Source: Sphingobacterium faecale (GTDB lineage: Bacteria > Bacteroidota > Bacteroidia > Sphingobacteriales > Sphingobacteriaceae). Taken from it: 64,000 bases of DNA. Of this stretch, positions 15,357 to 24,701 are shown one piece after another (position 1 is the stretch's first letter; the number at the start of each line of letters is the position of its first letter). A program made the translations under genes and the position numbers. A model generated the notes under the pieces. It saw nothing but the letters and a program-made list of their open reading frames with translations. It was not told where the DNA came from and did not search any database. The stretch lies in the NCBI RefSeq assembly GCF_016746095.1, contig NZ_JAERTY010000009.1, forward strand, positions 62,001-126,000. Direction: 5' to 3'.

Positions 15357-17434
15357 TATGATACGTTATCTTCGTTCAATTTTTCCGATGGCTCCGAATT
15401 TTGAGTTTCTTCTGGTATCGGTGGAATGGGCAATTCTGTCTGAGGAACTCCTCCTCCATCTACGCCTCCATTGACAAACTCGTCGTAAGTGGTGCGGTTA
15501 GAGAAAGGGCGCTTGCCTAAAATCTCCTCTAAATCTGCCTGGAATAAGATTTCCTTTTCCAATAGCTTCTCAGCAATACGGATCAAACCATCCTGTTTGT
15601 CAAGCAACAATTGTCTCGTTCTCTCATAGACAGCTGCAACTAATACCCTTACTTCTTCATCAATCAACTCTGCGGTCTGATCTGAATATGGCTTTTGGAA
15701 CTGGGATTCACCGGAACTGTCACGGAAGGAAACATTCCCAACCTTGTGATTCATACCGTACACGGCAGTCATTGCGTAGGCCAGTTTTGTGATACGCTCC
15801 AAGTCGTTTTGTGCTCCAGTACTGATCCGACCAAATGTAATATCTTCGGCTACACGCCCGCCCATAGTCATACACATACTGTCTAACAATTGCTCTGTTG
15901 TATACAAGAACTGCTCTTTAGGCAAATACTGGGCATAACCTAATGCTGCTACTCCACGCGGTACGATAGAGACCTTGACCAATGGATCTGCATGCTCAAG
16001 GAACCATCCTGCAATAGCATGACCTGCTTCGTGGTAAGCAACAATCTTCTTCTCCTCGGGTGAAATAATCTTATTCTTTTTCTCTAATCCTCCGATCACA
16101 CGATCGATGGCATCCTGGAAATCCTGCATCTCAATAGCCCGTTTATTTTTACGGGCAGCTATTAATGCTGCTTCGTTACAGACGTTAGCAATTTCGGCTC
16201 CAGCGAAGCCCGGTGTCTGTGCCGACAGCTTTTTAGCGTCCACTTCTTCCGCCAGTTTCAACGGCTTAAGATGCACATTGAATATCTGCTCCCGACCAAT
16301 TAAATCTGGCTTGTCAATCGAGATCTGTCTATCAAAACGTCCCGGTCTTAATAATGCCGAATCCAATACATCCAAACGGTTAGTCGCCGCTAGAATAATA
16401 ACGCCTACATTCGTTCCGAATCCATCCATCTCTACCAATAACTGGTTCAATGTATTTTCACGCTCATCATTTCCGCCCATCACTGAGTTCTTGCCGCGTG
16501 CTCTACCGATAGCATCAATTTCATCAATAAAAATGATACATGGTGCTTTTTCTTTTGCTTGTTTAAATAAGTCACGTACCCGTGATGCTCCTACACCGAC
16601 AAACATCTCAACAAAATCAGAACCTGACAGCGAGAAGAAAGGAACCTGTGCCTCTCCCGCAACGGCTTTGGCTAATAAGGTTTTACCTGTACCTGGAGGC
16701 CCTACCAATAGCGCACCTTTAGGAATCTTACCTCCTAGATCGGTGTATTTCTTTGGATTTTTTAAAAAATCCACTATTTCCATCACTTCAGTTTTCGCTT
16801 CTTCTAGGCCTGCAACATCATTAAAAGTGATATTGATCTGCGACTCTTTATCAAAAAGTTGTGCTTTGGATTTACCGATGTTGAAAATCTGTCCGCCACC
16901 GCCTCCAGCACCACCACCCATACGGCGCATTAGGAACATCCATAATGCTACAATGATAATCAATGGCAGGATAAAGGAGATAAAAAATCCGCCCCATGCA
17001 TTCGAGCGTTCTTCCCATTTAGCAGATATCTTAGGCATATCTTCAGGCATGTCTTTTTGAGATTCGATCAATTTTTGATTCAAGATCTCTGCAGAGCCCT
17101 CCGAAAACACGTACTGAGGTCCTTTATTTGCCGAAAAGCTTAGACTATTTCCAGACGGTGCTAAGTCTTTATATTTAGGGTCATTTTGAAGCTTGTCACT
17201 TTTTATGTAGACTTCCACTTCAACAATATTCCCTTTATTATAAGCAATCAGTTTTTCGACATCACCTGTACGAAGCATATTCTTCTCGAAATTTTCATAA
17301 GAAGTCTCTTGAGTACTGCTGCTGTTATACAAAAAATTTAATGCTATAAAACCTAATATCATGGCTATATAGAGCCACATCATATTAAATTTAGGAGGAG
17401 TTGGGGTTATCTTTTTACTTGGAATTTTCTTCAT
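15356..17434 (-). CDS. ftsH: ATP-dependent zinc metalloprotease FtsH
   Basis: FtsH is the membrane-bound AAA+ protease that degrades misfolded membrane proteins and regulators. In this 692-residue protein two transmembrane helices (about 20-38 and 147-168) bracket a periplasmic domain of about 105 residues. The AAA module has Walker A GPPGTGKT near 243, Walker B CIIFIDEIDAIGRARG near 298 and the SRH region DSALLRPGRFDR near 355. The zinc site HEAGH lies near 468, with the third ligand in a later acidic motif. A glycine-rich linker follows the second helix. The C-terminal tail is Pro/Glu-rich. A TACATTTG box (17461-17468) lies 26 nt upstream. Confidence 0.97.
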   Translation of the reverse strand: MKKIPSKKITPTPPKFNMMWLYIAMILGFIALNFLYNSSSTQETSYENFEKNMLRTGDVEKLIAYNKGNIVEVEVYIKSDKLQNDPKYKDLAPSGNSLSFSANKGPQYVFSEGSAEILNQKLIESQKDMPEDMPKISAKWEERSNAWGGFFISFILPLIIIVALWMFLMRRMGGGAGGGGGQIFNIGKSKAQLFDKESQINITFNDVAGLEEAKTEVMEIVDFLKNPKKYTDLGGKIPKGALLVGPPGTGKTLLAKAVAGEAQVPFFSLSGSDFVEMFVGVGASRVRDLFKQAKEKAPCIIFIDEIDAIGRARGKNSVMGGNDERENTLNQLLVEMDGFGTNVGVIILAATNRLDVLDSALLRPGRFDRQISIDKPDLIGREQIFNVHLKPLKLAEEVDAKKLSAQTPGFAGAEIANVCNEAALIAARKNKRAIEMQDFQDAIDRVIGGLEKKNKIISPEEKKIVAYHEAGHAIAGWFLEHADPLVKVSIVPRGVAALGYAQYLPKEQFLYTTEQLLDSMCMTMGGRVAEDITFGRISTGAQNDLERITKLAYAMTAVYGMNHKVGNVSFRDSSGESQFQKPYSDQTAELIDEEVRVLVAAVYERTRQLLLDKQDGLIRIAEKLLEKEILFQADLEEILGKRPFSNRTTYDEFVNGGVDGGGVPQTELPIPPIPEETQNSEPSEKLNEDNVS

Positions 17435-17460
17435 TACAATATTACCTGTCTTTTGAATTT

Positions 17461-17468
17461 CAAATGTA
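17461..17468 (-). promoter_or_regulatory. Candidate -7 element of ftsH
   Basis: TACATTTG on the minus strand, 26 nt before the ftsH start. No good TTG is seen at the expected distance upstream, so confidence is moderate. Confidence 0.5.
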
Positions 17469-17602
17469 AATAATTTGTTCTCTAATGGCGCTTACCTTGT
17501 TCCGTTTGTCTTCGACGATCTACTTACGTCGGTTTATCGGAATGGAATATTCAAAGTATTCCATGCTTGTTTGTACAGCCCGTGCCAAATAGATATTTCT
17601 TA

Positions 17603-17977
17603 TTATGCGCTTTGGTAGGATTCGACTTTGGCATCTCCCCAAAGATCTTCTATACGGTAGCGACTTCTGGTCTCTGTCTTAAATATATGAACAACAACAT
17701 CTACGAAATCGAGCAAAATCCATTCTCCGTTTCCCTGCCCTTCTTTGTGCCATGGGTCTTGGCCAAACGCTTTATATACTTCCTCTTCTACACTCTGTGC
17801 TATCGCATTTACCTGGACATTGCTATCAGCATGGCAGATTACAAAATAGTCAGAAACAGTGGCATTGATGTCCCGCATATCCAACTTCACAATCTCATTA
17901 CCTTTCTTCTCTTGCATCCCCAATACGACAACTTCTGCCAGTTTGTTGGATAATTCTGAATTTTTCTTTTTACTCAT
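17603..17977 (-). CDS. rsfS: Ribosome silencing factor RsfS
   Basis: RsfS binds ribosomal protein uL14 and blocks subunit joining when nutrients are low. The 124-residue protein has the family core VKLDMRDINATVSDYFVICHADSNVQVNAIA, best recognised by its parts DYFVICHADS (about 42-51) and the later DPWHKEGQGNGEWILLDFVDVVVHIF (about 76-100), in particular WHKEG and EWILLDF. The Lys-rich N-terminus (MSKKKNSELSN) fits Bacteroidota homologues. It lies upstream of ftsH on the same strand, with a 168-bp gap that holds a degraded CCGAC-type repeat. It is divergent from birA, 47 bp away. Confidence 0.94.
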   Translation of the reverse strand: MSKKKNSELSNKLAEVVVLGMQEKKGNEIVKLDMRDINATVSDYFVICHADSNVQVNAIAQSVEEEVYKAFGQDPWHKEGQGNGEWILLDFVDVVVHIFKTETRSRYRIEDLWGDAKVESYQSA

Positions 17978-18024
17978 TAAGAAATGTTATAGTTTTACTC
18001 AAAAACTTTAAAATCTTTTTCCTT

Positions 18025-18798
18025 TTGCAAAATAATACATTTTTCGGACATTCTCAGCCACTACCTATAATTGTTTTGGAGGCGGTGGCTTCCACAAATG
18101 ATTATTCAAAACAATTATTGGCAAATTTCAAGCCACAGATAGACTTTACTGCCATTATGGCAAAGTATCAATTCGATGGGCGTGGTCAAAGAGGCACATC
18201 ATGGCTTACTCCTGCTGGTGTAAACATGACAGCTAGCTTTATATATGCCCCCCCCTCTTTATCGATTTCCAAACAATTTGCGTTGACTGTACATTCCAGC
18301 TTAGCAGTTTATGATGTCGTTGAAGAAATTTTACAAAAAGATATTTTTATCAAGTGGCCAAATGACATTATGGTAGGTAAGAGAAAAATAGCGGGTATAT
18401 TATTAGAAAATAAAATATCGGCACAGCTCATTAAAACAGTAATTGCCGGCATCGGTATTAATGTATATCAGCAAGAATTCCCAATAGAGATTGCTCACAA
18501 GACAACATCTTTAGTTTTAGAACATCCTGATATAGACCTAACAATTCTCGATTTGGTAAAAAGAATACAAAAACGTCTTCTTTACTACCAGACTATCTTT
18601 GAGAAAGACCGTTTCGATGCTCTTCTCCAACTATATAACAACAGGCTATTTCTAAGGGGGATAGATAGTAACTTTATTGTGAATGGGGCTTCTATTACCG
18701 GTCAGATACAGGGTGTCGGTCCTGACGGAATATTATCGGTATTGCAGGGTCATGAAATCCAGAAATACGACTTAAAGGGTATCATTTATCAGTTATAA
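18025..18798 (+). CDS. birA: Biotin--[acetyl-CoA-carboxylase] ligase, monofunctional
   Basis: BirA activates biotin to biotinyl-AMP and attaches it to the carrier protein of acetyl-CoA carboxylase. The 257-residue protein has the catalytic domain only; the N-terminal DNA-binding domain of the E. coli protein is missing, so it does not repress biotin genes itself. The biotin-loop motif GRGQRGTSW lies near residues 53-61, and the ATP/Lys block KWPNDIMVGKRKIAGILLE near 111-129 contains the catalytic Lys. A small SH3-like C-terminal domain follows. The start is TTG at 18025, supported by the family-type N-terminus MQNNTFFG. It shares a 47-bp divergent gap with rsfS. Confidence 0.94.
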   Translation: MQNNTFFGHSQPLPIIVLEAVASTNDYSKQLLANFKPQIDFTAIMAKYQFDGRGQRGTSWLTPAGVNMTASFIYAPPSLSISKQFALTVHSSLAVYDVVEEILQKDIFIKWPNDIMVGKRKIAGILLENKISAQLIKTVIAGIGINVYQQEFPIEIAHKTTSLVLEHPDIDLTILDLVKRIQKRLLYYQTIFEKDRFDALLQLYNNRLFLRGIDSNFIVNGASITGQIQGVGPDGILSVLQGHEIQKYDLKGIIYQL

Positions 18799-18908
18799 CA
18801 AAAAATTTACTTGCTCTTACGATAAGAATAAATGTACCTTAGCATTAAACTTTATGGCACTTGGGAGAGTCATAAAGTCAAAATACAAGTTATAGAAGAA
18901 ATATTATT

Positions 18909-19358
18909 ATGAAAAAGTTTAGCTTACTAATCGTTGCAGTCTTAATGACAGTCACAGGTGCTTTTGCACAGATTCACCAACCTGTAAAATGGAGTGTTGC
19001 ACACAAAAAAACAGGTAAAAATGAGGCTGTTGTCTTCATCAAAGCGACAATCCAGAACGGATGGAACATTTATTCACAAAATGTTGGTGACGGAGGTCCA
19101 ATCCCGACATCTTTCAAATTCGAATCATCTAAAGAGTATACTTTAAATGGCAAGACTACAGAACCTACAGCTAAAACAAAATACGAAGAGGTATTCAAAA
19201 TGAATGTACCTTACTTCACAAATGAGGTCGTATTCCAACAAAAAGTTAAATTAAACAAGGGAACTGCTACGGTTAAAGGTTCCGTAGAATGGCAAGCGTG
19301 TGACAAATCACAGTGTCTTCCTCCTGACGAATATAACTTTACTGTTACTGTAAAATAG
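18909..19358 (+). CDS. DsbD N-terminal domain-like periplasmic protein
   Basis: A 149-residue secreted protein with signal peptide (MKKFSLLIVAVLMTVTGAFAQ, cut after about residue 20). The mature part resembles the N-terminal alpha domain of DsbD, which passes electrons to periplasmic partners. The redox Cys pair lies in the motif WQACDKSQCLPP near residues 129-140, as in DsbD-alpha. The next gene encodes the membrane and thioredoxin parts of a DsbD, so the classical single protein is split here into two genes. A terminator lies between them (19381-19401), yet transcription could partly read through. Confidence 0.88.
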   Translation: MKKFSLLIVAVLMTVTGAFAQIHQPVKWSVAHKKTGKNEAVVFIKATIQNGWNIYSQNVGDGGPIPTSFKFESSKEYTLNGKTTEPTAKTKYEEVFKMNVPYFTNEVVFQQKVKLNKGTATVKGSVEWQACDKSQCLPPDEYNFTVTVK

Positions 19359-19380
19359 ATTTTACACAACCCAGATAGAG

Positions 19381-19406
19381 AAGGCAGTATTTTACTGCCT
19401 TTTTTT
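19381..19406 (+). terminator. Intrinsic terminator after the DsbD-alpha gene
   Basis: A 9-bp stem AAGGCAGTA/TACTGCCTT with a TTT loop, followed by a run of T's to 19406. Confidence 0.88.
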
Positions 19407-19441
19407 ATACTTTTATATTTCAACAACATTTTTTCAATTTT

Positions 19442-21154
19442 ATGAAGACTTATCTGTTTTCTTTTTTACTATTCATTTTCTCTGCTACGACACTAACGGC
19501 CTCTACACAGGATTCTTTGGTTTCCTTTGATGATGTGACATTTACAGATGGCAGTGTTTCCGACAGTTCCCAAGGAACCGAAATCCCTGATGACCTCGTA
19601 TTCTCCGATGGGCAAGATAACAGTGCTGCCCACGTCGATAGTACTGCAGAAGTGAATGCTACCGCAGACGTAACTATGGACGGTACTACGGATGATAAGT
19701 CTATGTGGGGTATCTTTATCGCAGGACTACTGGGTGGGTTTGCAGCATTCTTTATGCCCTGTATCTTTCCGATGGTACCACTTACCGTAAGTTTCTTTAC
19801 CAAGAAATCCGGCACACGCTCCAAGGCGATATCACAGGCCTTCCTATATGGTGTCTTTATCATTGTGATCTATGTCGCATTGGGCATGTTGATCACCATT
19901 GCATTTGGTCCTGAAGCCCTGAACGAGCTGTCTACAAACGGTATCTTCAACTTCTTCTTCTTCCTACTTTTGGTCGTTTTTGCGGCATCTTTCTTAGGTG
20001 CATTTGAGATAACACTTCCGAGTTCATTTGTCAACAAGATCGATGCACAGTCGGACAAGGGCGGATTGATCGGACTGTTCTTTATGTCGGCGAGTCTGGC
20101 AGTGGTATCATTCTCCTGTACAGGACCGATCATCGGTACTTTATTGGTCGAAGCAGCCACAAGAGGGGAGCGTCTTGGTCCTGCGATAGGTATGTTGGGT
20201 TTTTCCATTGCCCTAGCTGTACCTTTTGTCCTGTTCGCGATGTTTCCGTCGATGTTGAAGTCTATGCCTAAATCGGGCGGTTGGTTGAACAGTGTGAAGG
20301 TCGTTTTGGGATTCCTGGAATTGGCGTTAGCACTTAAATTCCTTTCCAACGTGGATCTGGCTTACAACTGGAACTTCCTGGACCGTGAGGTGTACCTGGC
20401 TCTGTGGATCGTTATATTCGGACTTTTGGGACTCTACCTGATCGGCAAGATCCAGTTCTCACACGATAGTCCATTACAGTTTCTGTCTATTCCGCGCACG
20501 ATGATCGCCATCTTGGTCTTCTCTTTTGTGGTGTACATGGTTCCTGGATTATGGGGAGCGCCATTGAAAGCGATTTCGGCCTTCCTTCCTCCGATCGGAA
20601 CACAGGATTTTGACTTGAATAACCTGACATTGAACGCAGCTGGTCCGGCGCATACAGGCGGAGCGGATGCCAACAGCCGTAAGCACTATACCTATTTCCA
20701 CAGCAAATCAACAATCAAGGGACTGGATCCTTACTACGATTACGATGAAGCTTTGGCAGCAGCCAAGGAACAGAAAAAGCCATTATTGGTCGACTTTACG
20801 GGATGGAACTGCGTTAACTGCCGTAAGATGGAGGCTGAGGTATGGAGCAGCCCTAAAATCCGCGCCATGCTGAACAATGAATTTATTCTGGTCGAACTTT
20901 ATGTTGATGACAAGGTGCTAGAGCTTCCGGAAAGCGAGCATTATGTTTCAAAACAGACCGGTAAGAAGATCAATACCGTGAGTAAGCGAAATGCTGATTT
21001 TCAGATCACCAAGTTCCAGAGCAATTCGCAGCCACTATATGCAATCCTGGATAATGAAGGCGAAATGCTGGTTCCGACCAGTGGTGCCATCTACGATATC
21101 GAGAAGTATGGAGCATTCCTACAATCCGGAATCGATGCATTCAAAGCAAAGTAA
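19442..21154 (+). CDS. Thiol:disulfide interchange protein, DsbD-like (membrane plus thioredoxin domain)
   Basis: This 570-residue inner-membrane protein probably carries electrons from cytoplasmic thioredoxin to periplasmic partners. A signal peptide is followed by an acidic Ser/Asp-rich linker (about 22-85). The DsbD transmembrane domain (about 90-370, eight helices) starts with the redox motif FMPCIFPMVPL near 102-112 and has the second Cys in SFSCTGP near 221. A C-terminal thioredoxin domain (about 430-570) carries the active site WNCVNCRKME near 455-464. The alpha domain is supplied by the preceding gene. A 21-bp-stem terminator follows. Confidence 0.92.
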   Translation: MKTYLFSFLLFIFSATTLTASTQDSLVSFDDVTFTDGSVSDSSQGTEIPDDLVFSDGQDNSAAHVDSTAEVNATADVTMDGTTDDKSMWGIFIAGLLGGFAAFFMPCIFPMVPLTVSFFTKKSGTRSKAISQAFLYGVFIIVIYVALGMLITIAFGPEALNELSTNGIFNFFFFLLLVVFAASFLGAFEITLPSSFVNKIDAQSDKGGLIGLFFMSASLAVVSFSCTGPIIGTLLVEAATRGERLGPAIGMLGFSIALAVPFVLFAMFPSMLKSMPKSGGWLNSVKVVLGFLELALALKFLSNVDLAYNWNFLDREVYLALWIVIFGLLGLYLIGKIQFSHDSPLQFLSIPRTMIAILVFSFVVYMVPGLWGAPLKAISAFLPPIGTQDFDLNNLTLNAAGPAHTGGADANSRKHYTYFHSKSTIKGLDPYYDYDEALAAAKEQKKPLLVDFTGWNCVNCRKMEAEVWSSPKIRAMLNNEFILVELYVDDKVLELPESEHYVSKQTGKKINTVSKRNADFQITKFQSNSQPLYAILDNEGEMLVPTSGAIYDIEKYGAFLQSGIDAFKAK

Positions 21155-21170
21155 ACAGAACTCACTTTTT

Positions 21171-21218
21171 AATACAAAAATAACAACATTTGAACATAAA
21201 TGTTGTTATTTTTGTATT
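21171..21218 (+). terminator. Long intrinsic terminator downstream of dsbD-like gene
   Basis: A perfect 21-bp inverted repeat (21171-21191 with 21198-21218) around the 6-nt loop GAACAT. The stem is AT-rich with A-tracts on the left arm and T-tracts on the right. Confidence 0.88.
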
Positions 21219-21283
21219 CTGCTGGATTGTAAAGATGAACTGGCATGTTACATTCGTTTATTTAAAGGTCACTAACAATTATT

Positions 21284-21314
21284 TTGCACTTAAAAATAAA
21301 TTTATCTAGGTTTG
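21284..21314 (+). promoter_or_regulatory. Promoter of pfkA
   Basis: TTG at 21284-21286, a 20-nt spacer, and TAGGTTTG at 21307-21314. Only 5 nt separate the -7 box from the pfkA ATG, so the mRNA is predicted to be leaderless or nearly so. Confidence 0.88.
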
Positions 21315-21319
21315 GACAT

Positions 21320-22294
21320 ATGAGTGAAATTAAAAATATAGCTGTTTTAACATCGGGAGGAGATTCTCCAGGAATGAATGCTGCAATACGTGCTGTAATT
21401 CGGGCAGGTATATACCACGGAGCCAATATGTTTGGCGTACGTCGTGGTTATGATGGTCTTGTTAATGGAGAGATTATACCTATGGATGCTAAGTCTGTAG
21501 CAAATATTATCCAACGTGGCGGCACTATTCTGAAAACAGCTAGAAGCGAGGAATTTAAATCGATAGAAGGTCGTAAACAAGCTTACGAAAACATAAAAAA
21601 ACTAGGCATCAATGGCTTGGTCGTTATTGGTGGCGATGGTACCTTTACTGGGGCATCCAAATTTATCGAAGAATTTGATATCCCCATTGTCGGTATACCT
21701 GGGACTATCGATAATGATCTAGCAGGCACCGACTTTACGATCGGCTATGATACGGCTATCAACACAGTTGTAGATGCTGTAGATAAAATCAGAGATACGG
21801 CTGAGTCACACGACCGCCTTTTCGTTGTCGAGGTGATGGGGCGTGACTCTGGACTTATCGCACTGCGCTCGGGCATTAGTACTGGAGCGGAAGCTGTTTT
21901 GATTCCAGAACTAACCGTAGACTATCAGGCGATCATGAAACGTCTCGATCAAACGAGAAAAAACAAATCGTCCCGTATCATTATTGTCGCTGAAGGAGAC
22001 AATGAGGGCGGCCTGGTCGTAGCAGAAAAAATAAAAGAAAGCTTTCCGCACTATGATGTTCGTGTATCCATTCTAGGACACATCCAGCGTGGAGGTAAAC
22101 CCTCTTGTATGGATCGTGTACTTGCCAGCAGATTAGGCGTAGCATCCGTCGAGGGCCTATTGGAAGGTCGACGAGGTGAAATGGCAGGATTAATCTGTGG
22201 CCAGATTCAATTCACTCCATTTGGAAAAGCGATCAAGCATATCGATAAGATCAATGATAACCTCACTCGGATTGTAGAGATACTATCCCTATAA
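21320..22294 (+). CDS. pfkA: ATP-dependent 6-phosphofructokinase
   Basis: PfkA phosphorylates fructose 6-phosphate to fructose 1,6-bisphosphate, the committing step of glycolysis. The 324-residue protein starts MSEIKNIAVLTSGGDSPGMNAAIRA with the ATP-binding GGDSPGMN motif at residues 13-20. GGDGTF lies near 103-108, the catalytic PGTIDND (Asp of TIDND) near 125-131, EVMGRDSG near 170-177 and the effector/substrate block LGHIQRGG near 249. I chose ATG 21320: the longer frame starts with a TTG at 21284 that is really the -33 promoter box. A bidirectional terminator follows at once. Confidence 0.97.
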   Translation: MSEIKNIAVLTSGGDSPGMNAAIRAVIRAGIYHGANMFGVRRGYDGLVNGEIIPMDAKSVANIIQRGGTILKTARSEEFKSIEGRKQAYENIKKLGINGLVVIGGDGTFTGASKFIEEFDIPIVGIPGTIDNDLAGTDFTIGYDTAINTVVDAVDKIRDTAESHDRLFVVEVMGRDSGLIALRSGISTGAEAVLIPELTVDYQAIMKRLDQTRKNKSSRIIIVAEGDNEGGLVVAEKIKESFPHYDVRVSILGHIQRGGKPSCMDRVLASRLGVASVEGLLEGRRGEMAGLICGQIQFTPFGKAIKHIDKINDNLTRIVEILSL

Positions 22295-22295
22295 C

Positions 22296-22337
22296 AAAAC
22301 AATTAAGCCTGCGGATATCCGCAGGCTTAATTGTTTT
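22296..22337. terminator. Bidirectional intrinsic terminator, perfect 42-bp palindrome
   Basis: The sequence is perfectly symmetric around 22316/22317, with a GC-rich AGCCTGCGGAT core flanked by A4 on the left and T4 plus more T's on the right. It separates convergent pfkA and the metallophosphoesterase gene and abuts the stop codon of the latter. Confidence 0.95.
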
Positions 22338-23594
22338 TTATGATGTCACCAATTCAAATATGGTAATCTCTGGTAATATCCCAACTCTTCCGGGATAACC
22401 TAGAAAACCATAACCGGTATTAACATAAAGTTGTTTTTGTCCTTCTGTATACAATCCAGCCCATTCCTTATAAATATACTTTGCCGGACTCCATTGAAAA
22501 TGTTCGCCACGGACACCAAATTGCATACCGTGGGTATGCCCAGCGAACATGACATCAACATCCGTATCCAATACCTGGGCACGCCAATGCGATGGATCGT
22601 GGGACAACAATAATTTTACCGCTTTGTCTTCCGTACCTAGGAGCGCCTTGCTCAAGTCTCCCTTTTTCGGAAAGCGTCCTGTGCCCCAATTCTGCACACC
22701 TATTATGGACAACTCTTCATTATCTACTTTTATTACTCTATTCTCATCCATCAATAGATCCCATCCCATCACTTTATGTACATCTATCAGATCTTTCAAG
22801 TTTTTACGCTTGGCCATACTGTCTTCCTTTCCATAGTAATAATCTCCATAATCGTGATTACCCAGTGTTGAGAAAACGCCAAAATCAGCGTGTAATTTGG
22901 AAAATATATCTTGGTAATCACGCATTTCGGACGCCACATTGTTCACAAGATCGCCTGTGAAAAATATAGCATCTGGCTTTTCTCCCAACAACATTTCTAC
23001 TCCTCCCAAGACGGCTTTATGATTATAGAACGAGCCTGAGTGTACGTCTGAAATCTGTGCTATCTTAAATCCATGAAAAGCTTTTGGAAGATTGGGCAGC
23101 ACCAATTGCTGCCTTCTAATGCGATAATCGTAGGCGCTAGATATGACACCCCATGCCAATGGAAATATCGGCAAAGAGGCCACCACCACACCCGATTTCA
23201 AAAGAAAATCAGATCGGGTAATCCCGTTTTTAGTTTTCTCCGGAAGAGGCCTATCCAGCTCCTCCACACGCTGCTCGATAGACTGTCCTTTTCTAGACGT
23301 AAATACCCGTGATAACCAGACCCCTCCACGTCTTATATCATCAATCATGACAACCACTACATAGATAAACTTGCTGACGGCAGTCATAAAAAAAAGAACC
23401 AGAATGATGGAGCGATACATAAGAGGTATATTAAACTTGAACGCCACCAATACACCAACCAACAGGCTAATGGAATAGAACCACCAGGCGATGGTAAACC
23501 ATTTCTTTCGCACGAAAGAGATTTTAGTCCCACGTAGTGCAAAGAATATATAAAAATCTAATATGAATAAGAAAATTGCGTTGAAAATCAACAT
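22338..23594 (-). CDS. Membrane-anchored metallophosphoesterase (YkuE-like)
   Basis: A 418-residue protein with four hydrophobic segments in the first ~105 residues and another near 130-155. It ends in a calcineurin-like phosphoesterase domain (about 180-418). Metal-binding motifs in order: QISDVHSG (about 183), FTGDLV (about 214), LGNHDYG (about 244), LLSHDP (about 328) and FAGHTHGMQ (about 351). YkuE-type enzymes act on lipid- or nucleotide-linked phosphates at the membrane, but the substrate here is not known. It begins 8 bp after hemH and ends in the shared terminator, so it closes a minus-strand unit with hemH. Confidence 0.9.
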   Translation of the reverse strand: MLIFNAIFLFILDFYIFFALRGTKISFVRKKWFTIAWWFYSISLLVGVLVAFKFNIPLMYRSIILVLFFMTAVSKFIYVVVVMIDDIRRGGVWLSRVFTSRKGQSIEQRVEELDRPLPEKTKNGITRSDFLLKSGVVVASLPIFPLAWGVISSAYDYRIRRQQLVLPNLPKAFHGFKIAQISDVHSGSFYNHKAVLGGVEMLLGEKPDAIFFTGDLVNNVASEMRDYQDIFSKLHADFGVFSTLGNHDYGDYYYGKEDSMAKRKNLKDLIDVHKVMGWDLLMDENRVIKVDNEELSIIGVQNWGTGRFPKKGDLSKALLGTEDKAVKLLLSHDPSHWRAQVLDTDVDVMFAGHTHGMQFGVRGEHFQWSPAKYIYKEWAGLYTEGQKQLYVNTGYGFLGYPGRVGILPEITIFELVTS

Positions 23595-23602
23595 AGTTTA
23601 TA

Positions 23603-24631
23603 TCAATTTGAGAGTACGAGTCTTTTGAGGGTGTTGATCCATTTGGGATTACCATTTAAGCTTTCCACCATGACCACCTCTTCTCCTCCGAGTGCCTTAA
23701 ACTCATCGGCATACTCCACTTGTATCTCATCTAATGTCTCTATACAATCAGCTACAAATGCAGGGCTGAATACCAATAGTTTTTTAACACCTTTCTGGGC
23801 TAAATCATGCAACACATCCGACGTATAGGGCTGTATCCAAGGCGTCTTCCCTAATCTAGATTGAAAACACACGGTAAATCGATCTGTAGCCAGACCTAAT
23901 TTTGAGGTAATCGCTCTAGTCGTTGCATAACATTGCGAAAGGTAGCAGAATGAATTCAACTCTATTTTACAGGTTTCACATCCGCTGTCGGGACACTGTA
24001 ACTGCCCCGTAGGATCTACCTTACCCAATTGACGGACCGGAAGTCCATGATAACTAAACAAAATATGGTCAAACTCGTCTATATTGTGTTTTTTTCCATT
24101 TTCTGCAAACACAGTCACCATATCCTCATCTTGGCAATAGCTATTAACAAACGAAACATTGGGGAAATACTGCCACTTGCGCATAATCTCCATTACCTTT
24201 TCGATCACTGAGCCCGTAGTTGCAGAGGCGTATTGCGGAAACAAAGGCACTACTTTTATAGATTCAAGAAACATACCCTCCATTTTACGGAGTGCAGACT
24301 CTATCGATGGGTTCTGATAGCGCATAGCTAGCTCGACATGATAGTCTTCGCCCAATTGCTCTTGAAGCATATCCCGTTGTAATAGACTATAGTACATCAA
24401 AGGCGATCCGGTATTTTCATCCCATATCGTTTTATAGGTTGTTGCCGAATTTTGTGCCCTTCTAGGCACTATAACACCTTTTACTAATAATGTACGTCCC
24501 ATATACGGAATATCCATCACACGTCCATCCATCAGAAATTCTGTAAGGTATCTTCTCACGTCAGAGGTAGCAGGTGCGTCGGGTGTACCTAATTGTACCA
24601 ACAAAACACCTTTTTTAGCCTTTTTGTTCAT
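23603..24631 (-). CDS. hemH: Ferrochelatase
   Basis: HemH inserts Fe(II) into protoporphyrin IX to make protoheme. The protein of 342 residues has the family start KKGVLLVQLGTPDAPATSDVRRYL, with LVQLGTPD near residues 10-17, then FLMDGRVMD, and the catalytic His in ILFSYHGLPVRQ near 190. The C-terminal FSPAFVADCIETLDEI block with Glu near 270-280 is the metal-binding acidic path. A CPDSGCETCK segment near 215-225 may hold an iron-sulphur cluster, as in some bacterial ferrochelatases. I chose the ATG at 24631, because a TAATTTTG box (24637-24644) lies just upstream and overlaps the start region of the longer frame. Confidence 0.94.
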   Translation of the reverse strand: MNKKAKKGVLLVQLGTPDAPATSDVRRYLTEFLMDGRVMDIPYMGRTLLVKGVIVPRRAQNSATTYKTIWDENTGSPLMYYSLLQRDMLQEQLGEDYHVELAMRYQNPSIESALRKMEGMFLESIKVVPLFPQYASATTGSVIEKVMEIMRKWQYFPNVSFVNSYCQDEDMVTVFAENGKKHNIDEFDHILFSYHGLPVRQLGKVDPTGQLQCPDSGCETCKIELNSFCYLSQCYATTRAITSKLGLATDRFTVCFQSRLGKTPWIQPYTSDVLHDLAQKGVKKLLVFSPAFVADCIETLDEIQVEYADEFKALGGEEVVMVESLNGNPKWINTLKRLVLSN

Positions 24632-24636
24632 TAAGA

Positions 24637-24644
24637 CAAAATTA
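24637..24644 (-). promoter_or_regulatory. Candidate -7 element of hemH
   Basis: TAATTTTG on the minus strand, 5 nt before the chosen ATG. No clear -33 TTG is seen. Confidence 0.5.
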
Positions 24645-24662
24645 TACAAAAAAATAGACTCT

Positions 24663-24676
24663 CCCGCGAAGGCGGG
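24663..24676 (-). terminator. Hairpin between ispH and hemH
   Basis: CCCGC/GCGGG stem with a GAAG loop. On the minus strand a T7 run follows 10 nt later. It may stop ispH transcription, which fits with hemH having its own -7 box, or be one of the GC-rich extragenic repeats. Confidence 0.55.
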
Positions 24677-24701
24677 CTTAATATGAAAGTAACATGACCT
24701 A

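Noticed and set aside
19442..21154. Complete single-chain DsbD
   Set aside because: The alpha domain is missing from this protein and is encoded separately at 18909-19358.
21284..21319. TTG start for pfkA 12 codons upstream
   Set aside because: This TTG is the -33 box of the pfkA promoter; the ATG at 21320 gives the usual N-terminus.
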